DNA from: Shimia sp. Alg240-R146
GTDB lineage: Bacteria; Pseudomonadota; Alphaproteobacteria; Rhodobacterales; Rhodobacteraceae
Direction: 5' to 3'
Assembly (NCBI RefSeq): GCF_947331465.1
Contig: NZ_CAMZOK010000001.1
Location: forward strand, 930,001 to 994,000
DNA: 64,000 bases
Shown here: positions 26,245 to 35,219 of the stretch, piece by piece
Layout of the letters: every line of letters starts with the position of its first letter
Numbering within the stretch: position 1 is the first letter of the stretch
The notes under the pieces: generated by a model
Database searches by the model: none
The model's input: only the letters and a program-made list of their open reading frames with translations
What the model was told of the DNA's origin: nothing
Translations under genes and position numbers: made by a program

Positions 26245-27061
26245 CTTGCAGGCTCCTTTCGTGCGCATCCATCAGGGCGCGTTTGGCCGCGTTGCGGGCC
26301 TCCCTGTCGCTGATTTTGCGGTTGAGGTCCAGCAGTTCGTCCAAAATCGGTTGCGGCAGGCGGGTGTTTTCCGGCGCCAGCGGCACCAATGTGTCGCGGG
26401 TTTTGGGGGGCACGCCGACGAGGTCCAGAAGGGGCGCTGCCACGCCGAGTGGCAAGGCTTGCCAATGCTCCAGCGCCAGCGGGATCACCGGCACGGGGGC
26501 GATGGCCTCGGCCAGTTCCTGCAAGATCGGGCGGGTGTCGGCGACTGGCCCGACGCGGGTTCTGAACTCCTCAAGCGACATGGTGATGCCTGAAGATTTC
26601 ACATGCTCCCAATACGCACTTCCCAACCATGAATCCGCCTGTCGGGTGGTCATCACGATGCGGACGTCGGCCTGTTGCCCGGATTTCTCATAGCGACGCT
26701 GCGCGGATGTCACGATTTCGCGTAGGTTGTCGATGGCGGGGCGATAGTCAGGCACGTCTTCACGGCCCGGCATGTGGCCGGCGAGTTCTTCGGCTGACAG
26801 GATCAGGCCACGGCTTTTGTAGGTTGGTTGTTCAGCCCAGTATTCATCTGCGCGCAGGGAAACTTTGGCCAGTGTCAGCGGATCGCGCCACGTGGAGTAA
26901 CCGCGTGTGGCATGCACCAGTGGGCGGACCTTCCATTTGAGCTGAATGTTGCAGTGCGGTTTCAACAAAGCGCGGTTTTCGCGCAGGGTGCGTTGCAGCG
27001 TTGTCGTGCCGGTTTTGTGAAACCCGGCGTGGATGATCAGTGGACGGGTTTTGTCCGCCAT
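26237..27061 (-). CDS. Sulfotransferase-like protein B
   Basis: A 274-residue protein with the PAPS-type phosphate loop HAGFHKTGTTTLQ at 11-23, typical of sulfotransferases. SAEELAGHMPG and VMTTRQADSWLGSAYWEH would form the second nucleotide-binding part (the usual RxPxxxxxS segment). The ATG at 27061 sits one base after the stop of its paralogue, and its own stop overlaps the trmD GTG. The substrate is unknown; exopolysaccharide or lipid modification are options for this family. The pair looks like an insertion into the rimM-trmD unit. Confidence 0.8.
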   Translation of the reverse strand: MADKTRPLIIHAGFHKTGTTTLQRTLRENRALLKPHCNIQLKWKVRPLVHATRGYSTWRDPLTLAKVSLRADEYWAEQPTYKSRGLILSAEELAGHMPGREDVPDYRPAIDNLREIVTSAQRRYEKSGQQADVRIVMTTRQADSWLGSAYWEHVKSSGITMSLEEFRTRVGPVADTRPILQELAEAIAPVPVIPLALEHWQALPLGVAAPLLDLVGVPPKTRDTLVPLAPENTRLPQPILDELLDLNRKISDREARNAAKRALMDAHERSLQGE

Positions 27062-27062
27062 G

Positions 27063-27860
27063 TCAGACGTTACCGGTGAGCCAGATGCGACGGGCTTCAA
27101 ACTTGGCTTGGGACACGTCTTCGTCGCTGAGGTCGGAGCGGTTGGCCTCTAGCATCGCGTCCAGAAGCTCCTGCGGCATCGAGACGTTTGCGGGTGGCAA
27201 AACTTCTAGTCCGCGCCGAGCGCGGCCGGGCATGTCCAATGCATCCATCACTGCAGCAAGCGGGCCGATCGGGCGGGTGCCGGCCTCTTCGAGCGGCGCG
27301 CTGACGACTTTGAAAGGGGACACGGTGGCGCGCACCTGATCCACAATGGCGTCAAGGTCGGCGCTGTCGGCAAAAGTGGCGCAATAGTCATCAAAGCTCA
27401 GCGTCATGCGCACGGCACGCAGGTGTTGCGCGTAGCAGCTGCGCATCCAGTCCTCAGCTGCACGGGTGGAGAAATAGAAGGTCATGTCGGCGGCGTCGCC
27501 AAACGCGGCTTGCGCGGTGTCGGCGATGGCTTTCATCAGCAGGGGCGCCGCGTCGTAGCGGGTCAGGTTACGGCGTCCGGGCATAAGACCGGAGAGGTCT
27601 TCGGAACTGAGCACAAGCGGGCGCGGATCGTCGGTGTCGATCTCTTCGAAAACCGCGGCAATTTCGGAGGCAAATTCGGCCAGATCGGCGGGACGGCGAC
27701 CGGCGGAATAGGCACGGGCTGCCTCGCACGCGCCGATCATGCCCGGACGGGTGAGAAACCGGATATGGCGTTCCAGACGCGGGCGGTTGTGGACCAGCAT
27801 TTTCTGAACGCTGGTGGTGCCGGTCTTGTGAAAGCCTGCGTGCACAAGGATGCGGATCAT
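27063..27860 (-). CDS. Sulfotransferase-like protein A
   Basis: A 265-residue paralogue of the following gene. HAGFHKTGTTSVQK at 7-20 is the 5'-phosphosulfate loop, and LVLSSEDLSGLMPGRRNLTRYDA matches the same region of the second copy (SAEELAGHMPGREDVPDYRPA). FYFSTRAAEDWMRSCYAQHLR corresponds to the second nucleotide-binding segment. It lies 54 bases after the rimM stop and runs one base short of the next gene's ATG. The pair probably arose by tandem duplication; the copies have diverged a good deal. Confidence 0.8.
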   Translation of the reverse strand: MIRILVHAGFHKTGTTSVQKMLVHNRPRLERHIRFLTRPGMIGACEAARAYSAGRRPADLAEFASEIAAVFEEIDTDDPRPLVLSSEDLSGLMPGRRNLTRYDAAPLLMKAIADTAQAAFGDAADMTFYFSTRAAEDWMRSCYAQHLRAVRMTLSFDDYCATFADSADLDAIVDQVRATVSPFKVVSAPLEEAGTRPIGPLAAVMDALDMPGRARRGLEVLPPANVSMPQELLDAMLEANRSDLSDEDVSQAKFEARRIWLTGNV

Positions 27861-27914
27861 GGTGCGCTCCTGTGTAATAAAAACGCGGCCTGAGCTACGG
27901 GGCGATCATGCATG

Positions 27915-28430
27915 TCAAAACAGTCCCTCAGGCGGGTCGGTGATGATGCGGCCTGCCGATATGTCGACTGTGGGCACCGCGACGCGGGTGAAGGGCAAAA
28001 GAACCGTTGATTTGAGCGCGGCTCCCTGAATTTCCAGAAGGTCTGTGGCGCCGTGGTTTTGGACCGACTTCACGGTGCCAAGCAGCGTGCCGCCGGTGTC
28101 GCGCACCTCAAGGCCGACGAGATCCGTGTAGTAGTATTCATCGTCATCCGTGTCGGGCAGGCGGGCGCGGGGCACATAGAGTTGCACCCCTTTGAGGGCA
28201 TCGGCCTGTTCCTTGGTGGAGATCCCCGAGAGGCGGACCGAGAGACCGTTTTTCACGACACCAAGAACTGTGACTTCGAATTCCATTGCGCCGTCGCCGG
28301 TGATGAGCGGGGCATAATCCGCGATGGCTTCGGCCTCGGCCGTGAAGGATTTCAAACGGACGTCACCGCGCACGCCATAGGCGCCGCCGATGGCGCCGAC
28401 GCAGATCATGTCGGGATCACTGTTGGTCAT
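27915..28430 (-). CDS. rimM: 16S rRNA processing protein RimM
   Basis: Ribosome maturation factor for the 30S head that binds S19, 171 residues. [21 protein letters not shown] is the N-terminal beta-barrel signature, and [36 protein letters not shown] starts the PRC-barrel. I use the ATG at 28430; the open frame upstream has unrelated sequence. The position between rpsP and trmD is conserved in bacteria, although bluB and two sulfotransferase-like genes interrupt the block here. Confidence 0.95.
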   Translation of the reverse strand: MTNSDPDMICVGAIGGAYGVRGDVRLKSFTAEAEAIADYAPLITGDGAMEFEVTVLGVVKNGLSVRLSGISTKEQADALKGVQLYVPRARLPDTDDDEYYYTDLVGLEVRDTGGTLLGTVKSVQNHGATDLLEIQGAALKSTVLLPFTRVAVPTVDISAGRIITDPPEGLF

Positions 28431-28551
28431 GGGTTTGGGCCCTTTTTGGTCTTGTAGACTGTTTTGACGGATTGGGGGGAATGGCGCAAGGGAGAGGCGG
28501 TGTTGGCGACCGCAGAAACCTGTGAGCCGGACGCAAGGTCGTGGGCCGGTG

Positions 28552-29181
28552 TCAGCGGGTTTGCATTTCAAGCCGGGCGTCGCGGTCTTCCCAACCGACT
28601 TTGGCCAACTCAGGTGTGTCAGAGGGCGCCTCGGGCCAGCCGACGCAGAGATAGGCCACCAGAGACCAGTCAGCCGGTATGTCCAGATCGCGGTTGAGCT
28701 GGTCAGGATCAAGGATCGAGACCCAGCCGACACCGAGACCCTGTGCGCGGGCTGTGAGCCAGAACTGGGTGACTGCGCCAACCACAGAATAACGGCGCAT
28801 CTCGGGCATGGTGGCGGCGCCGAGGCCAGCGCCCTTGGGCGTGGCTTCGTCGCAATAGATTGCCAGCTGCACCGGCGCTTCGCGCATGCCGGACAGTTTC
28901 AGGCGCGCATAGAGCGCGGCGCGGTCGTCGGAATAATCCGACAGCGCAATCGCATTGGCAGATTGATAATTCTTGAGAGCGGCAGCACGGGCAGCGTCGG
29001 ATTGGACGCGTACAAGGCGCCAAGGTTGGCTGAGCCCCACCGAAGGGGCCAGCAAAAACGTGTCGAGGCACTCCGACAGGAGTGCCTCGTCCACTGGATC
29101 CGAGCGGAAGCGGCGCACATCGCGCCGCCACATCATGAGCCGTGTCAGGTCGTCCCGGAAATCTGGCGTAAACTCTGTCAT
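28552..29181 (-). CDS. bluB: 5,6-dimethylbenzimidazole synthase
   Basis: Flavin-destructase that makes the lower ligand of vitamin B12 from reduced FMN with oxygen. The 209-residue nitroreductase-fold protein starts [21 protein letters not shown], the BluB form of the FMN phosphate site, and has [16 protein letters not shown] and the substrate-lid region [26 protein letters not shown]. It is placed between rpsP and rimM, 17 bases after the rpsP stop. No cobalamin riboswitch is seen upstream, so its expression probably follows the ribosomal transcript. Confidence 0.92.
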   Translation of the reverse strand: MTEFTPDFRDDLTRLMMWRRDVRRFRSDPVDEALLSECLDTFLLAPSVGLSQPWRLVRVQSDAARAAALKNYQSANAIALSDYSDDRAALYARLKLSGMREAPVQLAIYCDEATPKGAGLGAATMPEMRRYSVVGAVTQFWLTARAQGLGVGWVSILDPDQLNRDLDIPADWSLVAYLCVGWPEAPSDTPELAKVGWEDRDARLEMQTR

Positions 29182-29198
29182 TCCGGTGCGGGCCTAAC

Positions 29199-29588
29199 TT
29201 ATTCTTCTGCGGCTGCTTCTTCTGCAGGCGCGGCAGCGGCTTCGGCTGCGTCAGCCGCTTTGGCGGCTTTTTCTTCGGCGCGGTCTTGCGCTTTTTTGCC
29301 GGGCTCAGCTTTCTTAGGGTTGCTGCGCTCGGTTTTGGCGATTGTGCCAGCCGCTTCGAGGAAACGTGCAACACGGTCGGTAGGCTGCGCGCCTTCGTCG
29401 AGCCAGTACTGAACGCGTTCCATGTCCAGTTTTACACGCTCTTCGCTGTCTTTAGGCAGCAGTGGGTTGTATGTGCCGAGCTTTTCGATGAAGCGGCCGT
29501 CACGTGGCATGCGGCTGTCCGCAGCTACAACACGGTAGAAGGGGCGCTTTTTGGAACCGCCGCGGGCGAGACGAATTTTCATAGCCAT
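29199..29588 (-). CDS. rpsP: 30S ribosomal protein S16
   Basis: Small-subunit assembly protein of 129 residues. [25 protein letters not shown] and [13 protein letters not shown] form the conserved S16 core in the first 80 residues. A tail of about 45 residues rich in Ala, Glu and Lys follows, a usual feature of alphaproteobacterial S16. The ATG at 29588 is preceded by GGAGATACACCC; the open frame further upstream is not conserved. Confidence 0.97.
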   Translation of the reverse strand: MAMKIRLARGGSKKRPFYRVVAADSRMPRDGRFIEKLGTYNPLLPKDSEERVKLDMERVQYWLDEGAQPTDRVARFLEAAGTIAKTERSNPKKAEPGKKAQDRAEEKAAKAADAAEAAAAPAEEAAAEE

Positions 29589-29692
29589 GGGTGTATCTCC
29601 TATAATGGCGTTTGCACCGGGGTGCTTTGGTAGTTGCACCAGCACGGTGCGGGTTGGTGTCGAAGGACCGAATTCAGCGGCCCAACGGTTTG

Positions 29693-29989
29693 TTATTCCT
29701 GATGCTTCTTGTGGTGCTGAATGACCTCAGCGATGATGAAGTTCAGGAAATTCTTGGCAAATTCGGGATCCAGATTGGCCCGTTTTGCAAGGTCTTCAAG
29801 ACGTGCGATCTGTTTCGCTTCGCGAGCCGGATCGGACGGGGGAAGGTCGTGTGTGGCTTTGAGCTTGCCAACAGCCTGTGTGTGTTTGAACCGCTCGCCC
29901 AGCGTATAGACGAGGATCGCATCGAGGCGGTCGATGCTTTCGCGGTGCTCTTTGAGCACGTCAGCGGCGCGGGTAGCTGCGTCAGTCAA
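29693..29989 (-). CDS. Chorismate mutase (AroQ type)
   Basis: Converts chorismate to prephenate for Phe and Tyr synthesis. This is a free-standing 98-residue all-helical AroQ domain: [33 protein letters not shown] carries the Arg and Lys residues that hold the substrate, and [32 protein letters not shown] is the last helix pair. The likely start is a TTG at 29989 that overlaps the stop of the GNAT gene as TTGACTGA. Prephenate dehydratase is encoded separately at 49350, so the two activities are not fused as in E. coli PheA. Confidence 0.88.
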   Translation of the reverse strand: MTDAATRAADVLKEHRESIDRLDAILVYTLGERFKHTQAVGKLKATHDLPPSDPAREAKQIARLEDLAKRANLDPEFAKNFLNFIIAEVIQHHKKHQE

Positions 29990-30587
29990 GGGCGTAGCCT
30001 TTCGGTTTGAACATCGGGTCGGCGTAGTGGCTGATTTCCATTTCGATGGCGTCGCCGATCTGCGTGGTGCGCAGGGTTTCGGGCGACGGGTGGCGGTAAA
30101 CCACATCGTGACCATCGACGGAGGGTGCGGACTTGTCTTTTTCGGCGCCAAGGCGTTCGGCCAACCGGATGGAATCCAGATTTTTCGGGTCGATGTAGGA
30201 CACGGCCCCATCCCAGCCGAGGTCGTCATAGAAATAGCGACGCACGGCGTTGGTGGCTTCGAGTGCATAGCCGTGACCGGCTTTTTCCGGCCAGATGATC
30301 CATGCGATTTCACGTTCGGGCCATTGGGCGGGCATCCAGCCGCCGGCCATGCCAAGCGTTTCGTCGGTCTCTTTGTCGTGGATCATCCACATGCCGTAGC
30401 CGCGAATGTTCCAGTGGCCGATTTCAGCCGCATAGAGCATCCAGGTCTCATAGGCATTCAGCGGCCCGCCCATAAAGCGGGACCGGTAAGAGGCAAATGT
30501 GGCTTTGAAGTTCGGGTAGTCCTCGGGCTCGGGGCCGCGCAGGACAAGGCGTTTGGTTTCCAGAACGGGGATATTGCGCGTGGCCAT
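29982..30587 (-). CDS. GNAT N-acetyltransferase, paralogue 3
   Basis: Acetyl-CoA-dependent transferase of about 201 residues, RimJ/RimL branch. It starts LETKRLVLRGPEPEDYPNF and has EREIAWIIWPEKAGHGYALEATNAVRRYFYDDLGW as the acetyl-CoA-binding region, then YIDPKNLDSIRLAERLGAE. The start overlaps the stop of the preceding paralogue as TAATG. It is the last of three tandem paralogues between ffh and the chorismate mutase gene, and its substrate is unknown. Confidence 0.9.
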   Translation of the reverse strand: MATRNIPVLETKRLVLRGPEPEDYPNFKATFASYRSRFMGGPLNAYETWMLYAAEIGHWNIRGYGMWMIHDKETDETLGMAGGWMPAQWPEREIAWIIWPEKAGHGYALEATNAVRRYFYDDLGWDGAVSYIDPKNLDSIRLAERLGAEKDKSAPSVDGHDVVYRHPSPETLRTTQIGDAIEMEISHYADPMFKPKGYALD

Positions 30588-31111
30588 TATGCAGCCTCCG
30601 TCACTGGGTGGCGATAGATCAGGCAAGGTTTGCCGGTAAGTTCGCCCTCGCATTCCAATGTCGCGCCAAGCCGTTCAGCCAGCGCAATGGAGCGATGGTT
30701 GTCGTGGCGGATATAGCTGATCGGGGCAGGCACGTTGAAGTTTTGTGCTGCGTATGTACGGGCGGCGAGAGCCGCCTCATAGGCGATGCCTTTGCCCTCA
30801 AAGCCGTCAAACACGTGCCAGCCGAGTTCTGGTTCCCGCCAGCCGACATGGTTGATGATGCCAACGCCACCACATTGTTTGCCGGTTGCTTTTTCCTCGA
30901 CCATCCAGAGGCCATATCCGCGCAAAGCCCAGTGGCCGACGACGCCGATGATGACGCGCCAGCATTCGTGGCGGGTGGTTTTGGGGCCGCCAACCCAGTG
31001 GCTGCGTTCGCCTTGGTTGAAGGCAAAGACCGCATCGAGGTCGCTTTCGCGGTAGCCGCGCAGGATCAGGCGGTCGGTTTCAACGGCGGGAATGTTCAGT
31101 GAGAGGCTCAT
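30587..31111 (-). CDS. GNAT N-acetyltransferase, paralogue 2
   Basis: A 174-residue RimJ/RimL-type acetyltransferase. VETDRLILRGYRESDLDAVFAF opens the fold; ELGWHVFDGFEGKGIAYEAALAARTYA is the acetyl-CoA site and YIRHDNHRSIALAERLGATLE the closing motif. It shares the phrase GHWALRGYGLWMVEEK with its two neighbours (GHWTLRGYGRWIVEA, GHWNIRGYGMWMIHDK), which shows that they are tandem duplicates. Its ATG overlaps the stop of paralogue 1. Confidence 0.92.
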   Translation of the reverse strand: MSLSLNIPAVETDRLILRGYRESDLDAVFAFNQGERSHWVGGPKTTRHECWRVIIGVVGHWALRGYGLWMVEEKATGKQCGGVGIINHVGWREPELGWHVFDGFEGKGIAYEAALAARTYAAQNFNVPAPISYIRHDNHRSIALAERLGATLECEGELTGKPCLIYRHPVTEAA

Positions 31112-31722
31112 GCGTAGGCCTCCATTCCGCCGTCGGCGATGTCGTTTGGGGACATGTGACGCCAGATTTGCAACTCGCCATAGCGTTCGTGTTGAAACAC
31201 GCCATCCTGACGTGCGCCCAAACGTTGGGCCAGTTTGCGAGAGGCGGTGTTTTGCGGGGCAACCAAGCTGATCACGGTTTGCCAGCCAAGCACGTCGTAG
31301 GCATAGCTGCGCGCGGCGGTGGCTGCTTCGGCGGCAAACCCGCGTCCTTCGAAGCCATCAAACAGATCCCAGCCGATTTCAGCTTCGGGCCAGCCATGCG
31401 GGAACCAAAGGCCGATATTGCCAACGGGAGTGTGCGTGTCGCGGGCTTCAACGATCCAGCGGCCGTAGCCACGCAAAGTCCAGTGGCCGATTTCGGTGGC
31501 CAAGACCCGCCATGACTGTTCGGCTGACAACGGCCCGCCGACAAATTTGGATCGGTCAGACGCGAAAAATGCCGCCATGTGTTCGGCGTCGGATGCGCGG
31601 GGCGCGCGCAGGATCAATCGTTCGGTTTCCAGAGTCGGCACGACCGCTGCCAGCTGAGCAGCCAAAGCTGCTGCTGGATCAGAGGCGGATGCCTCATGAG
31701 GATATGCCGATGTCTGTGTCAT
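31108..31722 (-). CDS. GNAT N-acetyltransferase, paralogue 1
   Basis: A 204-residue acetyltransferase, first of three tandem copies directly after ffh (adjacent to its stop). It has about 25 extra Ala-rich residues before the conserved LETERLILRAPRASDAEHM. EIGWDLFDGFEGRGFAAEAATAARSYAYDVLGW binds acetyl-CoA. The position next to ffh and ribosomal genes hints at modification of a translation component, but that is only a guess from context; members of this family also act on small molecules. Confidence 0.92.
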   Translation of the reverse strand: MTQTSAYPHEASASDPAAALAAQLAAVVPTLETERLILRAPRASDAEHMAAFFASDRSKFVGGPLSAEQSWRVLATEIGHWTLRGYGRWIVEARDTHTPVGNIGLWFPHGWPEAEIGWDLFDGFEGRGFAAEAATAARSYAYDVLGWQTVISLVAPQNTASRKLAQRLGARQDGVFQHERYGELQIWRHMSPNDIADGGMEAYA

Positions 31723-33246
31723 TTACTTCTTTTTGCCAAAGCCGGACAGGCCCGGGGGGAGCCCCATGCCGCCGCCGAGACCAGGCAGGCCACCCGGCAT
31801 ACCGCCTTTGCCGCCCATGGCTTTGGCCGCGGCTTCGAGCTGTTTGGGGTCCATCTGGGTGGGGTCCATGTTGGCCATGTCCGCGCCATCTTTGCCCATC
31901 ATGCCCTTCATCGCCTGTTTCAGCATGCCGCCTTTGCCCATTTTGCCCATCTTCTTCATCATGTCGCCCATCTGGCGCTGCATCTTGAGAAGCTTGTTCA
32001 GGTCAGACACTTCCATGCCGGAGCCCTTGGCGATGCGCTTTTTGCGGCTGGCTTGCAGCAGCTGCGGGTTGGCGCGTTCTTTTTTGGTCATCGACTGGAT
32101 CATGGCGATCTGGCGGACGATCATTTTGTCGTCAAAGCCTGCGTCCTGCACACCTTTGGCCATTTTGGCCATGCCGGGCATCATGCCCATCAGACCTTCC
32201 ATGCCACCCATCTTTTGCATCTGCTCCAGTTGGGATTTCATGTCGTTCATGTTGAAGCGGCCTTTGATAAAGCGCTTCATCATGCGTTCGGCCTGTTCGG
32301 CCTCGATTGTTTCTTGAGCTTTCTCAACCAAGGCAACGATGTCGCCCATGCCAAGAATGCGGCCGGCGATGCGGTCGGGCTCAAAGGTTTCGAGCGCGTC
32401 CATCTTTTCGCCAAGGCCGACGAATTTGATCGGCTTGCCGGTTACTGCGCGCATCGACAGCGCAGCACCGCCACGGCCGTCACCGTCCATACGTGTGAGG
32501 ACCACGCCAGAGATGCCGATCTTGCCGTCAAATTCTTCGGCAACTTCGACCGCCACCTGACCTGTGAGGCCGTCGACCACCAGCAGGGTCTCGCGCGGGT
32601 TGACGGCGTCGCGGACGTCTTCGACCTCTTGCATGAGGGTTTCATCGATCTGCAAACGACCGGCGGTGTCGAGCATGTAGACGTCGTAGCCGCCAAGCGT
32701 CGCCTGTTGTTTGGCGCGTTTGGCGATTTGTACGGCGGATTCACCTGCCACGATGGGCAGTGTGTCGACGCCGATCTGGGTGCCGAGCACCTGCAGCTGT
32801 TGCATCGCGGCCGGACGATAGATGTCGAGCGAGGCCATCAGCACGCGCTTGCCGTCTTTTTCGGACAGGCGTTTGGCAAGTTTACCGGTGGTGGTGGTTT
32901 TACCGGAGCCTTGCAGACCCACCATCAGGATCGGCGCGGGCGGGCTGTCGATTTTGAGCGCACCAAGGTCGGCATCGTCACCGCCTGCCAGCACACCTTT
33001 GAGTTCGTCGTGCACGATCTTGACGACTTGCTGACCGGGTGTGACGGATTTGGTTACGGACTGGCCCGTGGCTTTTTCTTGCACGGCTTTGACAAAGTCG
33101 CGGGCAACGGGCAGCGAGACGTCGGCCTCAAGCAGCGCGACGCGAACTTCGCGCAAGGCGGTTTTGACGTCATCCTCAGACAGGGCGCCTTGTTTGGTGA
33201 GGCGATCAAAGACGCCGGAAAGGCGTTCGCTTAGATTTTCAAACAT
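31723..33246 (-). CDS. ffh: Signal recognition particle protein Ffh (SRP54)
   Basis: SRP GTPase that binds signal peptides and, with 4.5S RNA (ffs at about 53867), brings ribosomes to the membrane. It has 507 residues: N domain to about 90, the G1 loop GLQGSGKTTTT at 110-120, LTRMDGDGRGGAAL for later GTPase motifs, and a Met-rich M domain from about 330 (MKSQLEQMQKMGGMEGLMGMMPG). The C-terminal tail is Gly/Met/Pro-rich. I use the ATG at 33246 (MFENLSERL). Confidence 0.97.
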   Translation of the reverse strand: MFENLSERLSGVFDRLTKQGALSEDDVKTALREVRVALLEADVSLPVARDFVKAVQEKATGQSVTKSVTPGQQVVKIVHDELKGVLAGGDDADLGALKIDSPPAPILMVGLQGSGKTTTTGKLAKRLSEKDGKRVLMASLDIYRPAAMQQLQVLGTQIGVDTLPIVAGESAVQIAKRAKQQATLGGYDVYMLDTAGRLQIDETLMQEVEDVRDAVNPRETLLVVDGLTGQVAVEVAEEFDGKIGISGVVLTRMDGDGRGGAALSMRAVTGKPIKFVGLGEKMDALETFEPDRIAGRILGMGDIVALVEKAQETIEAEQAERMMKRFIKGRFNMNDMKSQLEQMQKMGGMEGLMGMMPGMAKMAKGVQDAGFDDKMIVRQIAMIQSMTKKERANPQLLQASRKKRIAKGSGMEVSDLNKLLKMQRQMGDMMKKMGKMGKGGMLKQAMKGMMGKDGADMANMDPTQMDPKQLEAAAKAMGGKGGMPGGLPGLGGGMGLPPGLSGFGKKK

Positions 33247-33500
33247 CGCTTTGCGGCTCCTTAGCACCGTTTCCAACCTTGGCCCGTAGATAGGTACGAA
33301 CCGCCCAAACGCCAATGTCCCCCATGGGCGCGACGCGCTGATGGGGGGCGATCCCGGCCTAAGCCATGGGACCGGAAGTTTGACAGACTCCCGGAGTTGG
33401 GTGCGCGTTTACGCTTGAGGCGCGGGAGAGTCAAGCGTGGCGGGTGGATATGGCTTTTGCGGCAGGCTATGAGTGGCGGGATCAATAGGGAGTGCGCGGG

Positions 33501-34034
33501 ATGGATGCGTCGTCACAATTTCAGGACAGTTTGCCGGTCAGTTCGGATGCGTTGTTGGAGCAGCTAAGCGGGTGGGAAATTGATGTGACGTTGCACTCCC
33601 ATGTGCCGCTGCGCACGGTTGAAGATGCGAAATCGGTGGAAGCGGCGATGGCAGTCGAAGGTGAGGCGGCGTTTCGGGTGAAGAACCTGTATTTGCGGGA
33701 CAAGAAAAAGCGCAATTACCTGGTGACGCTGGAACAGGATCGCGAGATTGACTTGAAGGCGCTTGGAAAACAGTTGGGCGTCGGTGGCCTGTCGTTTGGG
33801 TCGGCGGACCGGCTGTTGGAGATGCTTGGCATTCGCCCCGGAGCGGTGAGCCCGCTGGCGATGGTGACGGGAGCTGAGAAGGGCGTGCGGTTCATCATCG
33901 ACAGCACGGCGCAAGATGCGGAGCGGATTTATATGCATCCTTTGGTGAACGACCGGACGGTGGTGATGGATGTTGCGGATTTGTGGGCGTTTATGGACCG
34001 CGTTGGGGTCACGCCGGAGTTTTTGGAATTTTAG
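33501..34034 (+). CDS. YbaK/ProX-type aminoacyl-tRNA deacylase
   Basis: Free-standing editing domain that hydrolyses mischarged tRNA, such as Ala-tRNA(Pro) in ProXp-ala/PrdX proteins. The 177-residue product carries AFRVKNLYLRDKKKRNYLVTL, where the conserved Lys lies, and SFGSADRLLEMLGIRPGAVSPLAM, the PrdX-type substrate loop. I use the ATG at 33501 after AGGGAGTGCGCGGG; an upstream GTG at 33492 would add three residues. It has its own terminator at 34037. Confidence 0.9.
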   Translation: MDASSQFQDSLPVSSDALLEQLSGWEIDVTLHSHVPLRTVEDAKSVEAAMAVEGEAAFRVKNLYLRDKKKRNYLVTLEQDREIDLKALGKQLGVGGLSFGSADRLLEMLGIRPGAVSPLAMVTGAEKGVRFIIDSTAQDAERIYMHPLVNDRTVVMDVADLWAFMDRVGVTPEFLEF

Positions 34035-34036
34035 TC

Positions 34037-34080
34037 AAAAAGACCGGCTGCAACAGACATCGCAGCCGGACTTTGTTTTT
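34037..34080 (+). terminator. Bidirectional terminator between the deacylase and DoxX genes
   Basis: The arms CCGGCTGC and GCAGCCGG with a ten-base loop are flanked by A-rich and T-rich runs (AAAAAGA before, TTTGTTTTT after). It can stop both converging transcripts. Confidence 0.85.
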
Positions 34081-34092
34081 AATGGTCGAGTT

Positions 34093-34443
34093 TTAGGCGC
34101 TCAGAGGGTTCTGGTCGCGGTGGGCATACGCCACATAGGCCGCGATCACACCCAGCACCAATGCAGGCACGGCGGATGGACCGAGGATCAGCAGGTGAGT
34201 CAAAACAGCCCCGATCATGGTGCAGACCAGAAGCGCTGCGCCGATCAGTTGCTTGCCGGGCAGCCACAGCAGGATCGCGCAGCCGATTTCAAGGGCGCCT
34301 GTGACATAGCGGAACCATTGGCCAACGCCGATGGCGTCAAAAGTGCCAACCATCATTTCCTGACCAGAGAGTTTGGCCAGACCTGCGGCGACAAAGGCCA
34401 GCGTCAGCAGCGCCTTTGCGATGAGGAGGATGTATTTTTGCAT
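34093..34443 (-). CDS. DoxX family membrane protein
   Basis: A small four-helix membrane protein of 116 residues. LTLAFVAAGLAKLSGQEMM and GVGQWFRYVTGALEIGCAILLWLP are the DoxX hallmarks. Family members are linked to quinone or thiol redox chemistry, but the role is rarely known. It lies 105 bases downstream of the azoreductase gene in the same direction, so both may be controlled by the divergent LysR gene. Confidence 0.88.
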   Translation of the reverse strand: MQKYILLIAKALLTLAFVAAGLAKLSGQEMMVGTFDAIGVGQWFRYVTGALEIGCAILLWLPGKQLIGAALLVCTMIGAVLTHLLILGPSAVPALVLGVIAAYVAYAHRDQNPLSA

Positions 34444-34548
34444 GTGTCGTGTCCCAAGTTCGTGAGTGGTTGTTTTGTGGGGCGAGAGCGTAAAGGCTCC
34501 CGCCAGAGGGAAAAAGCGTATCTGCGCACAGAGATGGTGCGGAAGCGC

Positions 34549-35091
34549 TCAGGCGGCTTTGGCGTCGACCACGGCGCCGTCCTTGTCGAGGATGGTCACG
34601 TCGGTGATGCCGACAAACCCGAGAACAAAGCGCAGGTAGTCCGAGGCAAAGTCAAAGTCCGAGCCCAGCTGGGTGCCGCCGGTTGCGATGGATATGATGG
34701 CCTTTTTGCCTTCAAGAAGGCCCTTGGGGCCGTTTTCTGTATAGGCGAAGGTCACGCCAGCGCGGGCGATCTGATCGACCCAGGCCTTGAGCACAGCGGG
34801 GATTGCAAAGTTATACAAGGCGGTGCCGATAACGATGGTGTCCGCAGCTTGCAGTTCCGCAACCAATGTGTCGGAGATTTCCAGCGCGGCCTTTTGAGCG
34901 TCGGTGCGGTTTTCTTCGGGCGTGAAGGTCGCGGTGGTGAAGGTCTCATCCAGAAACGGCAGGCCGTCGGCCAAGTCGCGGCGAACAACCGTATCGGCGT
35001 TGAGCTCGGTGACGAGGTCAGCAGATTTCACGCGCGAGACGGAATCGGCGAAACGGGCGGAGGCATCGATGTGCAGGACAGTCTGGGTCAT
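34549..35091 (-). CDS. FMN-dependent NADH-azoreductase/quinone reductase family protein
   Basis: Flavodoxin-like reductase of 180 residues, AzoR type. VLHIDASARFADSVSR forms the FMN phosphate loop, ALYNFAIPAVLKAWVDQIARAGVTF the flavin ring contact, and ISIATGGTQLGSD the third loop. It is short for AzoR, usually near 200 residues, but the fold elements are all present. The probable role is two-electron reduction of quinones or azo compounds. It diverges from a LysR regulator at 35220, the usual layout for a regulated target. Confidence 0.9.
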   Translation of the reverse strand: MTQTVLHIDASARFADSVSRVKSADLVTELNADTVVRRDLADGLPFLDETFTTATFTPEENRTDAQKAALEISDTLVAELQAADTIVIGTALYNFAIPAVLKAWVDQIARAGVTFAYTENGPKGLLEGKKAIISIATGGTQLGSDFDFASDYLRFVLGFVGITDVTILDKDGAVVDAKAA

Positions 35092-35219
35092 TGCTATGTT
35101 CCTTGGTGGAGTGTTTGTTCAACTGAAGGAACATTTAGACATTGCAAAATTTCACACAACTGCACTAATAGCGAACACTGTGTTTAAAAATGCACAGTGA
35201 CGACAGGACGAGGGACAGT

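Noticed and set aside
29990-30355. N-terminal extension of the chorismate mutase frame
   Set aside because: The upstream part overlaps the GNAT gene out of frame and has no family match; the AroQ domain is complete from 29989.
31579-33234. 551-codon open frame on the plus strand
   Set aside because: It is antisense to ffh and has the same low-complexity His/Phe-rich composition as other shadow frames.
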